This document shows positions 1 through 12,417 of a stretch of DNA of 64,000 nucleotides, piece by piece. The stretch is from Rhipidocladum racemiflorum (taxonomy: Eukaryota > Streptophyta > Magnoliopsida > Poales > Poaceae). A model generated the notes under the pieces. It ran no database searches. It worked only from the letters and a program-made list of their open reading frames with translations, and was not told where the DNA came from. Made by a program: the position numbers and the translations under genes. The stretch is from contig CM070585.1 in the NCBI GenBank assembly GCA_036346355.1, forward strand, positions 7,455,001 through 7,519,000, read 5' to 3'. Each line of letters starts with the position of its first letter. Within the stretch, counting starts at the first letter, position 1.

Positions 1-89
1 GCTGTATAAATGCAAAACAATCAACAAATAGCTGAACTATATTTACCATGGAGGTATCTACAGAAGGCTTGAGTTATTGCTCTTGATCA

Positions 90-3000
90 TCATTTCTTGT
101 TGTGGATGGAATCTCGAAAATGAAACCGGTTTCTGACAACAAGGTTTTCTGCAAGCAGAAGGATGGGAGTCTTGATAGCTTCAGCGTTTGGAGAGACAGA
201 CTCTGGAAGATTAGGTAGGCAGGTGGGTAGATGTTCACTATGCTCTTCAGGGTGAAAATAGAAGAGCGCTGCTCGACAGAAAATAAACCTGCCCATGGAT
301 AAGGAAGATTTTCTGTTTAAATAAACACTGCACATGCAGAGGATCAGCAGTGTCCACAGTGCAGGAAAAATAAATGCAGTATGCGATACAATTGAATCTA
401 AATCCATAAAACTGAGAGAGCTGTCGTGGATAGGAAGGTGTTCCTACTAATCAGCTGGTCAATCTTGTATAACTCCTATGCATCCTTTCCTTTAGGAAGG
501 GGTCATCTTTTGCTTCAAAGAACATTTAATCAAAAAAATTACTTCACAGAACAAATTTCCAGAATAATGGCTTTAGAACTTTTTCCTTTTTTTTAGAGCA
601 AGAGGGAAACTTTCTTATACTTCTTCATTCCTTTTTCCAGAGCATAAGCATGTTTGAGGTTGAGGCTACAAGTCACTGCCTAGCTGGCAACACAAGTTTT
701 TGTTAGAAAAAATGCCTTTTAGGTTGTTGATGAACTACAAAACAGAAAGCGTACAATATACAATACAATTTATCTAGCTAGCTGTCCATATTGCAAATTT
801 GCAATGCTAGGGTTAAATTTAGTTGGTCCCATAAATATGTATGCCATAGTGGTTCCCTGCACAAACCGTGGGCACATCAGCTGCAAGCCTCACTGCCTGG
901 TTAGCAAACCCTATCAGGCATTGTTTGGATGGGCTGGGATGGCCCAGGATCCCGGCCCACCCAATGGGAAGGTGGACTAACTTCCACTTCCTTCCACAAG
1001 GGTGGAATGAATTTCTGGCCCATCCAACCAAACAAGGCTTCAATGTTCCTAGTCTATCAACACTGCACTTTTAGAGCCAAGTAAAAAAAACAAGGTATCG
1101 CACAGAGTAATTTGCAGGAAGCACTACAATGGACAAGCCATTTTCTAGCAGTTCATGTTAAATTAATATTTTCATACTTTGGGTGCAGTTGGCCCAACTT
1201 AACACCTTAATATGCCAAACAGTGCAGATGTGATGAATTTTCAACACAAATGTTTTTGTTCTCTCTCCTGCCAAAGGAGAATTCATGCTAATAGAATGAA
1301 CAGTGAGTTCATGCATCATAAATCATATCAATGTATTAGACGATTAAAATCAAGATACTCTTCTATAGTATATTGCTAAGCTAACCGTGCAACTAACTGC
1401 CAGATACTCGAGAACATTGAGTGTGGAAGACATATGGAATAAGGTACCTGAGAATCAGGCGCCTGAGAAATGGATCTGGTAAAATTTGTCCCCAGACATT
1501 GTTCAACCCAACAGACGTGCAGAGGGTTTCTTCGTATTGTTCGAAAGCAGAGACAAGTATGTTTTCCGCATTAGCATATGTATCCTGAAACCAAGACAAA
1601 AAAATCAGACCATGGAAGTAAATATTTCAGGAATATTCAATTCTTGAAACAAAGAACATACGTTGTCTATGTCGGAAGTTATCCCAGCTAGTTGGCAGAA
1701 GGCTTGCATCGGAGCAGTCAGGAAGTATGTAAATTGGCTTCCATTACTCATAGATTCTGCACCAGGCATGGCTGATGCTATGCTAGGAGAGAGAAGTAAG
1801 GCAGCTGGCTCTCCTTTCTCTGCATTATGTATGGCCTGGCAATTACACAATCAAATGATAATTCGTTCAAAGAAATTTGTTCTGCTGTATTGTTGCAAAC
1901 AGAATGGAGAAAGAACCACTTCAAGAAATTAAGATTAGAATTCGTTATCAACTATAATGCCAACATTATGGGGAAAAAAGGAGTAAAATGCACTCCAGGT
2001 CCCTAGACTTGTTCCTAGCGGTCAAGTATGTCCCTAAACTTTCAAAATGAACATCTAACCCCCCTAAACTTGTTCAAGTGTCTCACTCAAGGTCACAAAC
2101 ACACATCTCAGCACTAGCTCCCTAATGTGGCCGTGTTAACAATTCCAACGTGGCAAGTTGACCATGTGCAGCTACGTGAGACGGGTCTGGCATCTAGGAA
2201 TTTGCATTTTAGCCCTATATAATTTTCATTCACCCCCCAAGAAAGAACTGTAGTTATGGTGAAAGAACCACTCCAAGAAATTATGACTAGAAGGCATTAT
2301 CAATTGTAATACAACTTTATGCAAAAAGAAAATGAAGTTAAAGAATTAAGGAATTCATAGGATGGCTTCACAGGCTACTAATAAGTGCAAGTTTGGGTGT
2401 TTTCTGCATGAAAAAAGGTATGGTTAAGATTTCATCTATACAAAGTAAATGGAAAAGGAGAGAGTTTCCATAATGCTGAGTTCACTCCCAACTAGAAGCC
2501 AACCTTCTCACAATATGCTACACAACAGTACTTACTTATCATCTGTGATGACCATCTGACGCTATTTTCAGTGGTTTAAAGATCAAGGGGTCAGTGCAGA
2601 TACTTGTGATACGGATACCGACTTAACTATTGCAGATGTTCGCATTCCATCGTACTAAGACAAAGGTAAGGCCACTTAAAAACCAAATGAGAATGTCAGA
2701 CCCTTCATACCAAATGAATACAATAAACCAATAATATGAGCTACAAAAGAAAAAAGGAAAGACATATCATCTGGTCATAAGGTTGAAAACAGCAGAATGC
2801 TCATGGTAATGATTTTTCTTCTACCAACCAAAATTAAGTTCTGACAAACCTGCCTTGAATGCATGGCTACTTTCACTATCAATTACAAGGAAGAGTGGAT
2901 ATCTTGTAAATGGAATCAGATCTTCTGGATAAAGATTGTTTGGACCTGGCACAATGACGATCATGTCAACATGAGCAAATGCAAGCCATGCCATCCTCAC

Positions 3001-6000
3001 AAAAACAAGAAATTATTTCATAAATTTAGCCATCCACAAATCCAACAAAACCGTATGAAGTGGACTTAATTGAATATTAACATTGCCCTGAGATATAATT
3101 CCGCGACACAATCATATGAGAAGGCAGGAGCTTACCTCCACTTCCACGAGGACCAAGCCATACATGATTATCTGAACCAGTATGTGAATTTGGCTTGTCA
3201 ATCGGAAAAGCAGAAGGAGCCCTTGCATGTGATGAGGAGCTAGATGCATACTTTTGACAAGCGTTTTGGTCAGCAAAGCCTGAAGGGATGACAGAAGTTT
3301 GAAGGGTAACAACTAATCAAAATAAGAGTGCAATACAAATTAGAATGTCAGATAAAAAATGAACCTGATGCTGATATATAGATGAGTAAAATGCTGTCTT
3401 GAGAAAGCTCCTCGCAGATTGTTGCAAGAACCTGCAATCATGGACTTCTGATTTAACACTATGAAAACAGGGTTCTTGTGGCAAAATAGAAAAAATGGAC
3501 TATGCGGATGACAAAAATATATGCCGTCTGTCGATGTGACTCAAGAAGTCTGTGGTTCACAAGATCTATTAACACAGTGTCATGCATATATTACCTATAA
3601 GGAGATGTGTCGTAACTCCTAAAGGCAGTGTCATTAGTAGAGAAGATTTCAACATCTACATGTACTATTTGGCAATGCCTGTGCTCAAAGTTTTGATATT
3701 CAGTTCTGCCTTCATCCATGTATAACATCCATATGGCTATGCACAAGGAGACGTGTTCTAAAGACAGTATTATCGGTAGTAAACGTGCAATTTGGCAATG
3801 CCTGTGTTCAAAACTCCAATATTCAATTCTGTTTTCATCCTATTCTTCTAAAAAGAAGAAAAGGTATTAACATTTATATGCAAGTGGCAAATCATATGAA
3901 ACATCAAGCTCATAGATATAAATATATCTCAATGGATTGCAGCAAGCAACCAAAATGCTAAGCAGAACAGCAACATCGCACAGCTGAAAATCTTTTCACA
4001 TTTATTCTGCCAGCGTAATGATTATTGATTTATTGAGTATAACACAAAATGCACGTAGTTCCGCCACCACATAATTTGGAATGTGCAAAAGCAGCCAAAT
4101 TATGCAGCAGGAGTGCAGGAAACCCACTCTTTTTGACTTAATTATGCTTAGTGTAGTGTTAACTTCTCATCTTTTTGTAGCAATTTTCAATCTGGTAGTC
4201 TTGTTTTTATTCTTTGACCCACCGATTGAGGCATGATTTTAAATTTTAGACAATACAAGCATATTTGCGCATAGCATTATTTCAGTATTCAAAACACAAC
4301 CATCAACCATACTATCTGCATCTAGTCTGCCGGATGGTGAGCATGAGGCATCCTTATCTTTCTTCAGGACAGCAATTTCCTATGAAAAGTGCATGTGATT
4401 GTACCATTTTCTCATCTGCCTCCTACAGTCGTGCAAACATAGAACTTGAAAGAAAAAAAAGAGGACAGGAATAAATTGGAGAAGCCACCAACCGCTAGAA
4501 GATGAGACACTGTAGGATGGTATATAATTGCTTTTTGAGGATTTGAAGGAAGACTTCCATCGGAGATTTCTGTAGAAAGGTGAATATCAATCAGACCAGA
4601 GGGTCCACTCTGATCACTTATAGTGCCATTTTCTGTAAGTTCTTTAGCAGAAATCTGATAAGACCCAGTGGGCTCCCACTCCAAACACTGTAGCATTCTG
4701 AAAGTGTCCAAAGTTAGCTCTGTGAACTTGACCTGTATTACAAAAATGCTGTGAGGGATGTTTTCAACTGATCAAAATAGTATTGTTCAACATAAGTGAA
4801 AAACTAGAGGAATAGCAATTAGCAAAACTATTGATGAATGGGAAAATATAGCTATGTAACCTCATTTCGGCGATAGCTTGTTAATACAGCTTCCTTCAGT
4901 GTCAGTACTCTTTTTGAATGGAATCTTGCAATAAATGCAAGGTTCGATGGATAAGAATCAAACAAGTTGTCGTATCTAAGTGATCTAGATCCCTTGTATG
5001 CTCCATCAGCTTTTAAGAATCTCCCAAGCTCTTGAAGCACTTGTTTCCATTCCTTGAAGTTGGTTTTCTAAGAAGTAAGAAGCCACAATGTTGTCAAGAC
5101 ATAATTAAATGATAAGTGCATCAGGCTGAAATCGTGCCCCTGCTTTGCTGAAATGAATGAAATGGAAAACCAATGGGCAAAGAAAGTAAGAAACACACAA
5201 ACAAAGTTCACACATCATAAGTTCTACAATGCCAAGCTTTCATTTAGCATAACAATAAATCATTCATTACTCGCCCCTCATGCATAGGTTTCAACCCGTC
5301 TTTCATTAATCAATTGAGCACTTAGAGAACGACATGGTAGCCTGTTCCTGATAAGCAACAGGGCTCACGAAATTGCCCTAATTTATACTTCACTTCCCTT
5401 TGTATCCAGAGAAACCTCCAAATTGCCAAACCAACTAAAAGGCCCATCTTTTGTCTCTAGTTTAGAAGATCCTAAATTTCAACCATCATCCAATTCATCC
5501 AAAATTCCAAATCCCAAGGGCAAGACGTGCACTACTTCAGAGGTTCGGATCACCAGGAAAACGCCAAATAATAAAATTATCATCTAAAACTATTGCCATG
5601 ACTCATGACCATCAATCCTTCTTTCTTCCTAGCATCAAATTTAAAAAAAAAAAAAAAAAAAAGTCAAGTGGCCTACAACCAAAAAAAAGGCATGGTAATT
5701 GAAACTGAATAGCACCAAAAAAAAAAATCTCCTATATTCAGTAGCTATCCAACTCAAAATCCCCAACTTGAAAGTTCCTTACCGAACAAACAGCACTGTG
5801 CGTAGCACATCTATCGAAACAAATGGCGAACACTAACTTCCGAAGAAAAAATTCCCAAGTTTCGTTCGCTAATTGAGAAGGCAACCATCTCCTTATCCCC
5901 AAAAGCTATAACTGTAAGTCTGTAACACATCATTTAACTCAGGCTCCCCAATTCAAAGCAAGAGAAGCAAGCTTCTTACGGGGTATGCGGACTTCGTTTC

Positions 6001-6477
6001 CTCGACGAGCGAGAGGAGGCGGCCGGCTAGGTGGTCCACAGCCTCGGCTCGCCGCATGAGCATGGCGACGACGAGGAACCGGGCGATGAACCGCAGTTCC
6101 TTGTACCGGATCACAAGGCCCTGGTGCTTGTCGTTGCCTCCAGCCGGGGCAGCAGCGAAGTACCCGCGGCTATAGATGGCCTCGTAGAACACATAGGCTC
6201 CGACGAGCAACCGCGGCTCGGCCGTCCGGAGGTAGCGCGCGTAGTAGAGCTGGCCGATCCGGGAGGCCACCTCGCCGATCTCCCACCGGAGGAGCCCGCC
6301 TTCGACGAGCTCCAGGCGCCGCTCCAGCTGCAGCCGCCACAGCCGCGTGTAAGCCTTGAACGCCTGCCGGCTGTGGTGGTCCCCGCCGCCGTAGAGCGGC
6401 AGGTCGCGCGCGCGCGCGAACTTCCGGTCCGCCGCCTCCACCAGCGCCTTGAACTCCCTGTACGCGCCGGACGCCAT
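90..6477 (-). CDS. SCAI: SCAI homologue (plant SCAI family protein), nine exons, 585 aa
   Basis: Exons in order: 6477-5980, 5067-4861, 4732-4493, 3431-3365, 3279-3136, 2945-2854, 1835-1662, 1584-1448, 288-90 (stop 92-90). Their lengths sum to 1,758 nt, and every junction keeps the frame. The start ATG at 6477 sits in a monocot-like GGCGATGGCG context and opens MASGAYREFKAL. Exon 1 carries the family's N-terminal block (RWEIGEVASRIGQLYYARYL, AYVFYEAIYSRGYF). Later exons carry VLQELGRFLKAD, YHPTVSHLLAVLATICEELS, AEKGEPAALLLSP and NVWGQILPDPFLRRLILR. In animals SCAI is a nuclear regulator of MAL/SRF transcription and of DNA-break repair. The plant role is poorly known, so only family membership is claimed. 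The length matches the family (human about 600 aa). All introns are GT-AG except the sixth (1836-2853), which needs a GC donor. No frameshift or stop is seen, so the gene looks functional. The splice sites are read by eye. Confidence 0.93.
917..1038. mobile_element. Short MITE-like element in SCAI intron 8
   Basis: The left end GGCATTGTTTGGATGGG matches the complement of the right end (GCCTTGTTTGGTTGGATGGG). The interior is G/C-rich and partly palindromic (GGGATGGCCC...). TGTTTGG termini are typical of Tourist-like grass MITEs. The TSD is not clean (TCA occurs at both sides, one base out of register). Confidence 0.45.
1836..2853 (-). other. SCAI intron 6, GC-AG type, containing a duplicated segment
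   Basis: The exon before this intron ends ...TTC AAG at 2854 and the intron opens GCAGGT. The nearest GT would be four bases downstream (2849-2848). Using it would shift the frame and meet a TAA a few codons into the next exon. The conserved continuation (AIHNAEKGE) starts at 1835 after CAG, so the donor must be GC. GC-AG introns are a known minority class in plants. The middle of the intron (about 1980-2260) is a foreign-looking segment rich in GTCCCTAAACTT-like sequence. Its two sides are related (see the repeat at 1911-2333). Confidence 0.7.
1911..2333. repeat. Diverged direct repeat pair within SCAI intron 6
   Basis: 1911-1983 and 2261-2333 align along their length. Both start GAAAGAACCACT(T/C)CAAGAAATTA and both end in A-rich sequence. 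About 280 bp of unrelated sequence lies between them. This could be an old tandem duplication later opened by an insertion, or the two flanks of an ectopic event. Confidence 0.6.
3599..3840. repeat. Diverged tandem duplication in SCAI intron 3
   Basis: The segments about 3599-3717 and 3746-3840 share AAGGAGA(T/C)GTGT, then TTTGGCAATGCCTGTG(C/T)TCAAA, then ATTCA(G/A)TTCTG and TTCATCC in the same order. This is an old duplication of roughly 120 bp inside the intron. Confidence 0.6.
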
Positions 6478-6840
6478 CGCCGGCGACGAGAGGAGGGGCG
6501 CTAGTGTTTTCTGTTAATTTTTTCGCCCTTTCGATTTGGGCGAATGGGAGGACCGAGGACGAGGAGGTGAGGTGAGGTGAGGTGGTGGCGGTGGTGGTGG
6601 TGAGGAGAGAGAGAGAGAGAGGAGTAATAAAAAGGGTAGTTTGTTCGAGAAGAGATAAAAAAGCGGTCGACGAGTACGGGGTGAGCTGTTATAAAACGCT
6701 GTCATTTGGGGTGCCTAATTGGGCTCTTATGGCACAATCATTTGAACTTTGGTTAATGGCTTCCATTCTTGCCCTCTTCACCACTTTGGTTCTTCGATGG
6801 TGACCGGTGAGGTGAATGATGATCAACGTTAACATGGAAT
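6478..6840 (-). promoter_or_regulatory. SCAI 5' UTR and proximal promoter
   Basis: This is the sequence upstream of the SCAI start codon, read on the minus strand. It holds a CT-rich tract, which is the GA repeat seen at 6604-6622 on the plus strand, followed by G/T-rich repeats (6570-6603 on plus). Together they resemble the pyrimidine patches near grass transcription starts. The plus-strand AT-rich stretch at 6690-6700 could be a weak TATA element in reverse. No transcription start can be fixed from sequence alone. Confidence 0.4.
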
Positions 6841-8070
6841 TTCAAGCATCTTCTCCCTAAAATATATTATATATTAAAAACTCATAAAACTAAAAATTCT
6901 CACAAAAAAAATATTTAGCCCTTAATGTAATGGACCCTAATTATAACCGCCGTCGAATCTTATTGATGAAAATAGTAATATTCTAAAAATTCTAACAAAA
7001 ATAAAACATCTAGTGGAACCTAACTAAGTTGAATTATAAAAGTCCTTGAATGTTATTATTTAAAGAAAAACGTCTAAACGTCTATTTAGCAGACCTATTA
7101 TAATGGTTTAGATTAGAAGAAAGAGTCCATCCCAAGTGCAATAAAAAATAACAGGGATTCAAAGTAAAAAAATAAAAAAAATTAGCCGTGTGATTTTCAT
7201 ATGAACTCCAAATTAAAACCCATGCATAGCTAATTTTTGGAATAAAATCAGATAAAATTAGCAAGTGGATTTGTATATCAAATCTAACCTAAACTAATAT
7301 TTGAAATTAAATAATAATAATAATAATACTATTTGATTGTCATATGAACTCCAAATTAAAACCTAGATATAGCTGAAATTCAGAATAAAATTAGATAAAA
7401 AAAAAACAACCGTTGGATTTGTATATCAAATCTAACCTAATACTAATATTTGAAACTAAATAAAAAACAACAATAAAATTTGATTTTCATATGAACTTCA
7501 AATTAAAACTAGGACATAGCTAAAATTCAAAATAAAATTAGATAAAAATTAGCACTTGAATTTGTAAATCAAATGTAACTAAATGTAATATACAAAACTA
7601 AATAAAAAATAACAATAAAATTAACAGCTTAGATTAGAAGAAAGAATACATACTAAGTATAATAAAAAATAGTAAAAATTTGAATAAAAAAAGAAAATCA
7701 ACGATTTAACTCTCATACGAACTCCAAATAAAAACATGTACATAGCTAAAATTTAGAATAAAATTAGATAAAAATTAGCAGTTGGAATTGTATATAAAAT
7801 CTAATATAAACCGGGTATGAAAAATTAAATAAAAAATAACAATAAAAATTAACATAAATTCAGAATAAAACAACAAAAGAAAATTAGCCATTTGATTTTA
7901 ACTATAAATTAAAACCATAAATTAGAAATTAAATAAAAAACAACAATAAAAATGAAATGAAATTAAGGTTTGTTTTACAATTCCATAGTAGGTGAGAAAT
8001 ATAAATTGTTGTTTCATTTTGAATTAAAATTCTAAAAACATGCTAATTTGAGAAAATAAATAAATTAAGC
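6841..8070. repeat. AT-rich gene-free zone with ~145 bp degenerate tandem repeats
   Basis: No coding sequence is seen. From about 7130 a unit recurs that contains TCATATGAACTCCAAATTAAAA, then ATAGCTAAAATTCAGAATAAAATTAG, then TTTGTATATCAAATCTAA. Copies of the first motif lie near 7191, 7335, 7482 and 7705, with a decayed one near 7895. The first three are spaced 144-147 bp apart. Confidence 0.6.
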
Positions 8071-8997
8071 AATTTGATTGCAAAAAAAATTTCTAGTGGC
8101 AATGAAAAAGTGTCCAATTTCGCTTCTATCACTACTATTTTTCTCGTTTTATTTTTGCTACTAGTCTTTGCTCTTCTTCTGCCATTTACTATTTTCCGTC
8201 AGTTGACCGTGAGTTAACTGTTAGTTGATTATTTTTTATTTTTTAAAGATAACAAATAAAATTTAATTCTTTTGAATTTTTTTGTATGATCCTACACTAC
8301 TAAATATGGTATCATAAAATTTTTTAGTTTTTAATAAAGTTTGTATATTTTTTATAAAGTTTGTATATTTTTTTATAAAAATACAATAATGAAAATACTT
8401 TTAGATTTTTAAGAAAAATATAGAAGCTTGATCATACTCTAAATAATTTATGATACTATCTTTAGTAGTATAGCATCATACAGAAATTTTTTGAAAAGAA
8501 TTAAAGTTTATTTGTTATCTTTTAAAAATAAAAAATAGAAGGATTGTTCCTTCTATTTTTGATTTTTAAAAGATAACAAATAAAGTTTAATTATTTTAAA
8601 AAATGTTATGTATGATCCTAGACTACTAAATACGGTACCATAGTTTTTTAGAGTATGAATAAGCTTCTCAATTTTTATAAAAAAAATATTGAAAACACGG
8701 TTAGATTTTTATAAAAAAAAAATATAAATTTAATAATACTTTAAAAATTTATGGTACCATCTTTAGTAGTCTAGGATCATACCAAACAATTTTTAAAAGA
8801 AATAAACTTTATTTTTATCTTTAAAAAATTAAAAACAGAAGAAACAATCCAACTGACTGTCAACTGATGGAAATGGTAAAAAGAGAAAGAAGAGCAAAGA
8901 CTAGTCGAAAAAATAAATTAAAGAAAAAAGTAGTGGTAGAAACGAAACTAGAAACTTTTTCAATGGCATCAGAAAAAAAAAAAATTCCATTTGATTG
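8071..8997. mobile_element. Fold-back element of about 0.93 kb with two inner hairpins
   Basis: The left arm (8071-8225) and right arm (8840-8997) are inverted copies. Both carry ACTAGTCTTTGCTCTTCTT with TTTCATTGCCA-like and GTCAGTTGAC-like sequence further out. Between them lie two consecutive units, 8241-8528 and 8561-8835. Each is itself a palindrome bounded by AAAGATAACAAATAAA and its complement. Each carries GTATGATCCTA..CTACTAAATA in its left half and the complement in its right half. No ORF is present. It could be a long-TIR MITE or a fold-back element. The TSD was not resolved. Confidence 0.65.
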
Positions 8998-9000
8998 ATT

Positions 9001-9001
<1 letters not shown>

Positions 9002-9050
<49 letters not shown>

Positions 9051-9051
9051 A
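9002..9051. repeat. (CT)n-(TA)n microsatellite
   Basis: An uninterrupted TC dinucleotide run is followed directly by a TA run and borders the fold-back element. Confidence 0.95.
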
Positions 9052-9473
9052 AGTATATCTAATAAAAGTCAATATAGATTTTTAAAAGTTGCTAAGAAAA
9101 ATATAGAATAGTTAAAATTTCGCAAAAAAAAAAACATTTTGATTCTTTATCTAGTGGAACTCCACAGAATGAAGAGATTAAAAGAGTGATACATTGACAT
9201 GTGTTCACACGGCTATATCGGTATAAGTAATGTGATGTGCACTGAAAGAAAGAGACAATCGTTGCAATAATAAAATTAAGAGATGATGATATAAATAGAA
9301 AATGTTATGTTATGCTACGTTTACTGTTTTGCTACGTAGGTATTTTGGAAAGATGTGTAGATCACAAGTGACAAGTATTACAAAAATGGATTGAATAAAT
9401 TTTTTCGTATAATATATAATATTAAAATATCATAAATGAAATTAAGCAAACGATATATTTTCTAAAGGCAAAA

Positions 9474-9599
<126 letters not shown>

Positions 9600-10580
9600 C
9601 CAAGCTATTTAAACATGTTTTAAGGATGATACAAACGTAAGGGCCACCATTCTAATTGTTATGAAAATCCATTGTTCCAAGCGGTAAGCCTGAAATTAAT
9701 CGAGCAAGCATACCCTACCTCAAGCAGTATACGACCTCTCACAAATTTAATCCCAATGATTCCTCCGACAAAATAGAGGAGCTATACTGAAATGTAACTT
9801 GGAGCAAGCAATCTCTACATTCTACATTCCGGCTAGGTTCTCAAATAGCTAACTAGTAAAAAAGACGAATTTGTTACAACAAACAACGGTCGCCTAGTTT
9901 TCTCTCCCTTCTTCGGTCCCGAAAGCGATCTTGTTCGAGAAATTCACGTTGCTTGAGATGAAAGTGAAGAGGACATGTAATAAGAAAACCAAATGTATGT
10001 GTAATCTAATAGTGCGGAGAATTGACTCGTGTCTGCTTTTGTCGGATATGTTTAGTCTCTCTCCTCGATTCGATTACTCATTTGAGACATAGTACAACAG
10101 CCAAAGAAATGGCAAGAAGCCCTACCGATGAGTACGATGCGATGGTTACACTTCTTCTGGGGCAAGGAATTCAGCTGCAACTTGCCCATGACTCTCGCTG
10201 TCTCGCATGACGCCGGATTGGTTGCGACCCACTAGTTGAATTGAGCGAAATGTTTCAGATGATGGCGCCCTCTTTGAACACAAGTTTGACGTTGGTTGTT
10301 CCATAGCCCGTACCTTTATCCCCTAGCAGGCAGGTGCCCAGCGATTTTCGTGTCTCGTCAGGGTTTGGTGAAGGAACAGGAGCGACTCTGCAGTTAGTGA
10401 CGCCTATATTCCAACCAACACAACTGCCTCCTTTTTTTAAAAAAAAAAGAGAGGAAAAAAAGTAAGTTTAGACTGACACAACTGCTCTGCTAATGTGAAG
10501 GCATCTCGGAATAAGCTGTCGTTTTGAGAAGGCGAAGATTCACTTGTTTACCTGATGGAAAAAAAGAATGCTTCTGGAAC
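9600..10580. other. Intergenic stretch without a supported gene
   Basis: No recognisable gene. On the minus strand, 10405 to 10229 is open for about 57 codons up to a TGA and contains GDKGTGYGTTNVKLVFKEG, which reads like protein. I recognise no family and see no clear start or acceptor, so I do not call a gene. Confidence 0.3.
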
Positions 10581-11551
10581 CAGGGTTCTGAATTTCGACC
10601 AAATTAATTCGATCTTACCGGTCCGTATCGAAAAGAAATTTCGTTCGGTTTTTAGATCAAATTCAAATCCAAAAAAATAAAAAATTTGATAAAATTTCTC
10701 TACAATTAGTATTAATAGTCTTATGATCTCTGCTGTGAATATTTTTTTGATAAAAATGAAGTTTAGAGACGTTTTTGAAGCGTTCAAAATGTAGAAAATT
10801 TTAAAAAGGTTTTTGGATCAAGTTCAAATTCAAAAAAAAATTGATAAAATGTATCCAAAAATTCTCTATAATTAGTACTAATAGCCTTATGACCTCTGAT
10901 GTGAATATTTTTTTTTGAAAAAAATGAAGTTTGGAAACGTTTTTGAAGCGTTCAAAATGTAGAGAAAAAAAAGAAATTAGAAGTATTTTTAGTAGCAATG
11001 TTTGTTCAAGTATGTCAGGTAGCAATATTTGTTGAATTACGTCAAGTAGCAATTTTTAGTATCACTTTTGCAAGATTAAACATATGCATTGTTGGACTAA
11101 TTGCTAATAAAAATTAAAAAGTTCGAATCTTGAAATGTATGGATGCCTTATACAAGTCAATAGAGTAATAAAGGATCTTTTAAGGGTAAAACCATCAAAG
11201 TGTATTTGGGTTGTTTTGGAGCCAAAATTTAGGTCAAATCCGCTAAGTTTCTTTAATATTTTAATTGTGTGAATGCTTATTTTTGCGCATGTATTGATAT
11301 GTGACAAATTTTAATTATGTGGATTGCATTTTACAAATTTTACAATATTTTTTTTGTATTTTTTAACATATCGTCGAAATTCGATGCTTTTCGATCGAAT
11401 TTCGAGCTTTTCGATCGAGCGAAGCTCATGTATTTGATCAGTTTTCAAATTTATTTGACTTTCGAACCCTTCGAATTTTGACCAAATTTCGACGAATTTC
11501 GGTAACAGTGGCTACTCGAAAAATGTTCACGAAATGAAATTTAAAACCCTA
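10581..11551. mobile_element. Non-autonomous hAT element, CAGGGTT termini
   Basis: The ends are CAGGGTTCT and the complement of TAGGGTTTT. They are flanked by an exact 8-bp TSD, TCTGGAAC, at 10573-10580 and 11552-11559. Eight-base TSDs and (C/T)AGGG termini are hAT hallmarks. The interior has a ~160 bp tandem duplication (about 10648-10801 and 10810-10964) and many TTTCGA-type words, but no transposase. Related copies are at 29708 and 36533. Confidence 0.85.
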
Positions 11552-11690
11552 TCTGGAACCCAGAAAATGCTTTGTAATAGGAAATAGTATGGGATGAGAT
11601 GTCTGTAATTTGGGGCAAACCCTTTGTGTTTCCTTCCCTAGACTTACCTTCGCCACTTCTGCAAGAACCGGTGTGTTTCCGTTTGTTTAA

Positions 11691-12414
11691 GGGCCTGTTT
11701 GGATCCACCTAGCTAATAGTTAGCTGCTAATTATTAGCTGCTAAGGATCCAAACAGGTCCAGCTAATAGGTTAGCTAACTATTAGCTGGGCACCTAGCTA
11801 ATGGTTATCTCATTAGCTGGCTAAACCCAGCTAATAGCAGCTAATACATTACATTGGACGAAATTACCCTTCCACCAAAACAAACCAGCCCTCAAAAAAT
11901 CCCACCGCCCCAAAAATCTTAAACCTTTTGTTTGTTATTTATGGACTTTAATTTTGTAAGGACCTAAACCTAAACGTTGATTAGACTTGCAAAAATGATC
12001 CAGATGGTGAGATCTTGCAAGCATTTCACCTAAACCTCTACGTTGATTTTACTTGCAAACAAGCATACGAAGATTGTACAGCGGGCCCTCCTTGTACTCT
12101 CGTGTTCCGGCGAGGTCGCCATCTCCATTTGACGCTAGCAACGGCAGAAGCACCCCATACACAGAGAAATCCCGGACAAATCAACGTGAAAAAAAATCAT
12201 TTATGAATGCGTGAGCAGACTAGGTAAACAACAGAGAACAAGACAAGCCTGCAAGAAAACATGGGTAATTTGGACAATTCATCAACTTAAACATCTATTA
12301 GCCACATATTAGTTAGTGGATCCAAGCACCCTCCAGCTAATAGTTAGTCAGCTAATAGTTAGCTAGCTAACATTAGCTAGCAACTATTAGCTGCTAATGG
12401 ATCCAAACAGGCCC
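11691..12414. mobile_element. Tourist-like (PIF/Harbinger) MITE with repeated subterminal motifs
   Basis: The termini are GGGCCTGTTTGGATCCA and the complement TGGATCCAAACAGGCCC. The TSD is TAA (11688-11690, 12415-12417). Subterminal AGCTAATAGTTAGCTG words recur in both orientations at both ends. An extra inverted terminus copy (GGATCCAAACAGGTCC) lies at 11744-11759, so a first short palindrome sits inside the larger element. No transposase ORF is present. Confidence 0.85.
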
Positions 12415-12417
12415 TAA

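Noticed and set aside
6031..6504. 157-codon plus-strand open frame
   Set aside because: It is the reverse strand of SCAI exon 1. High GC3 keeps the complementary frame open.
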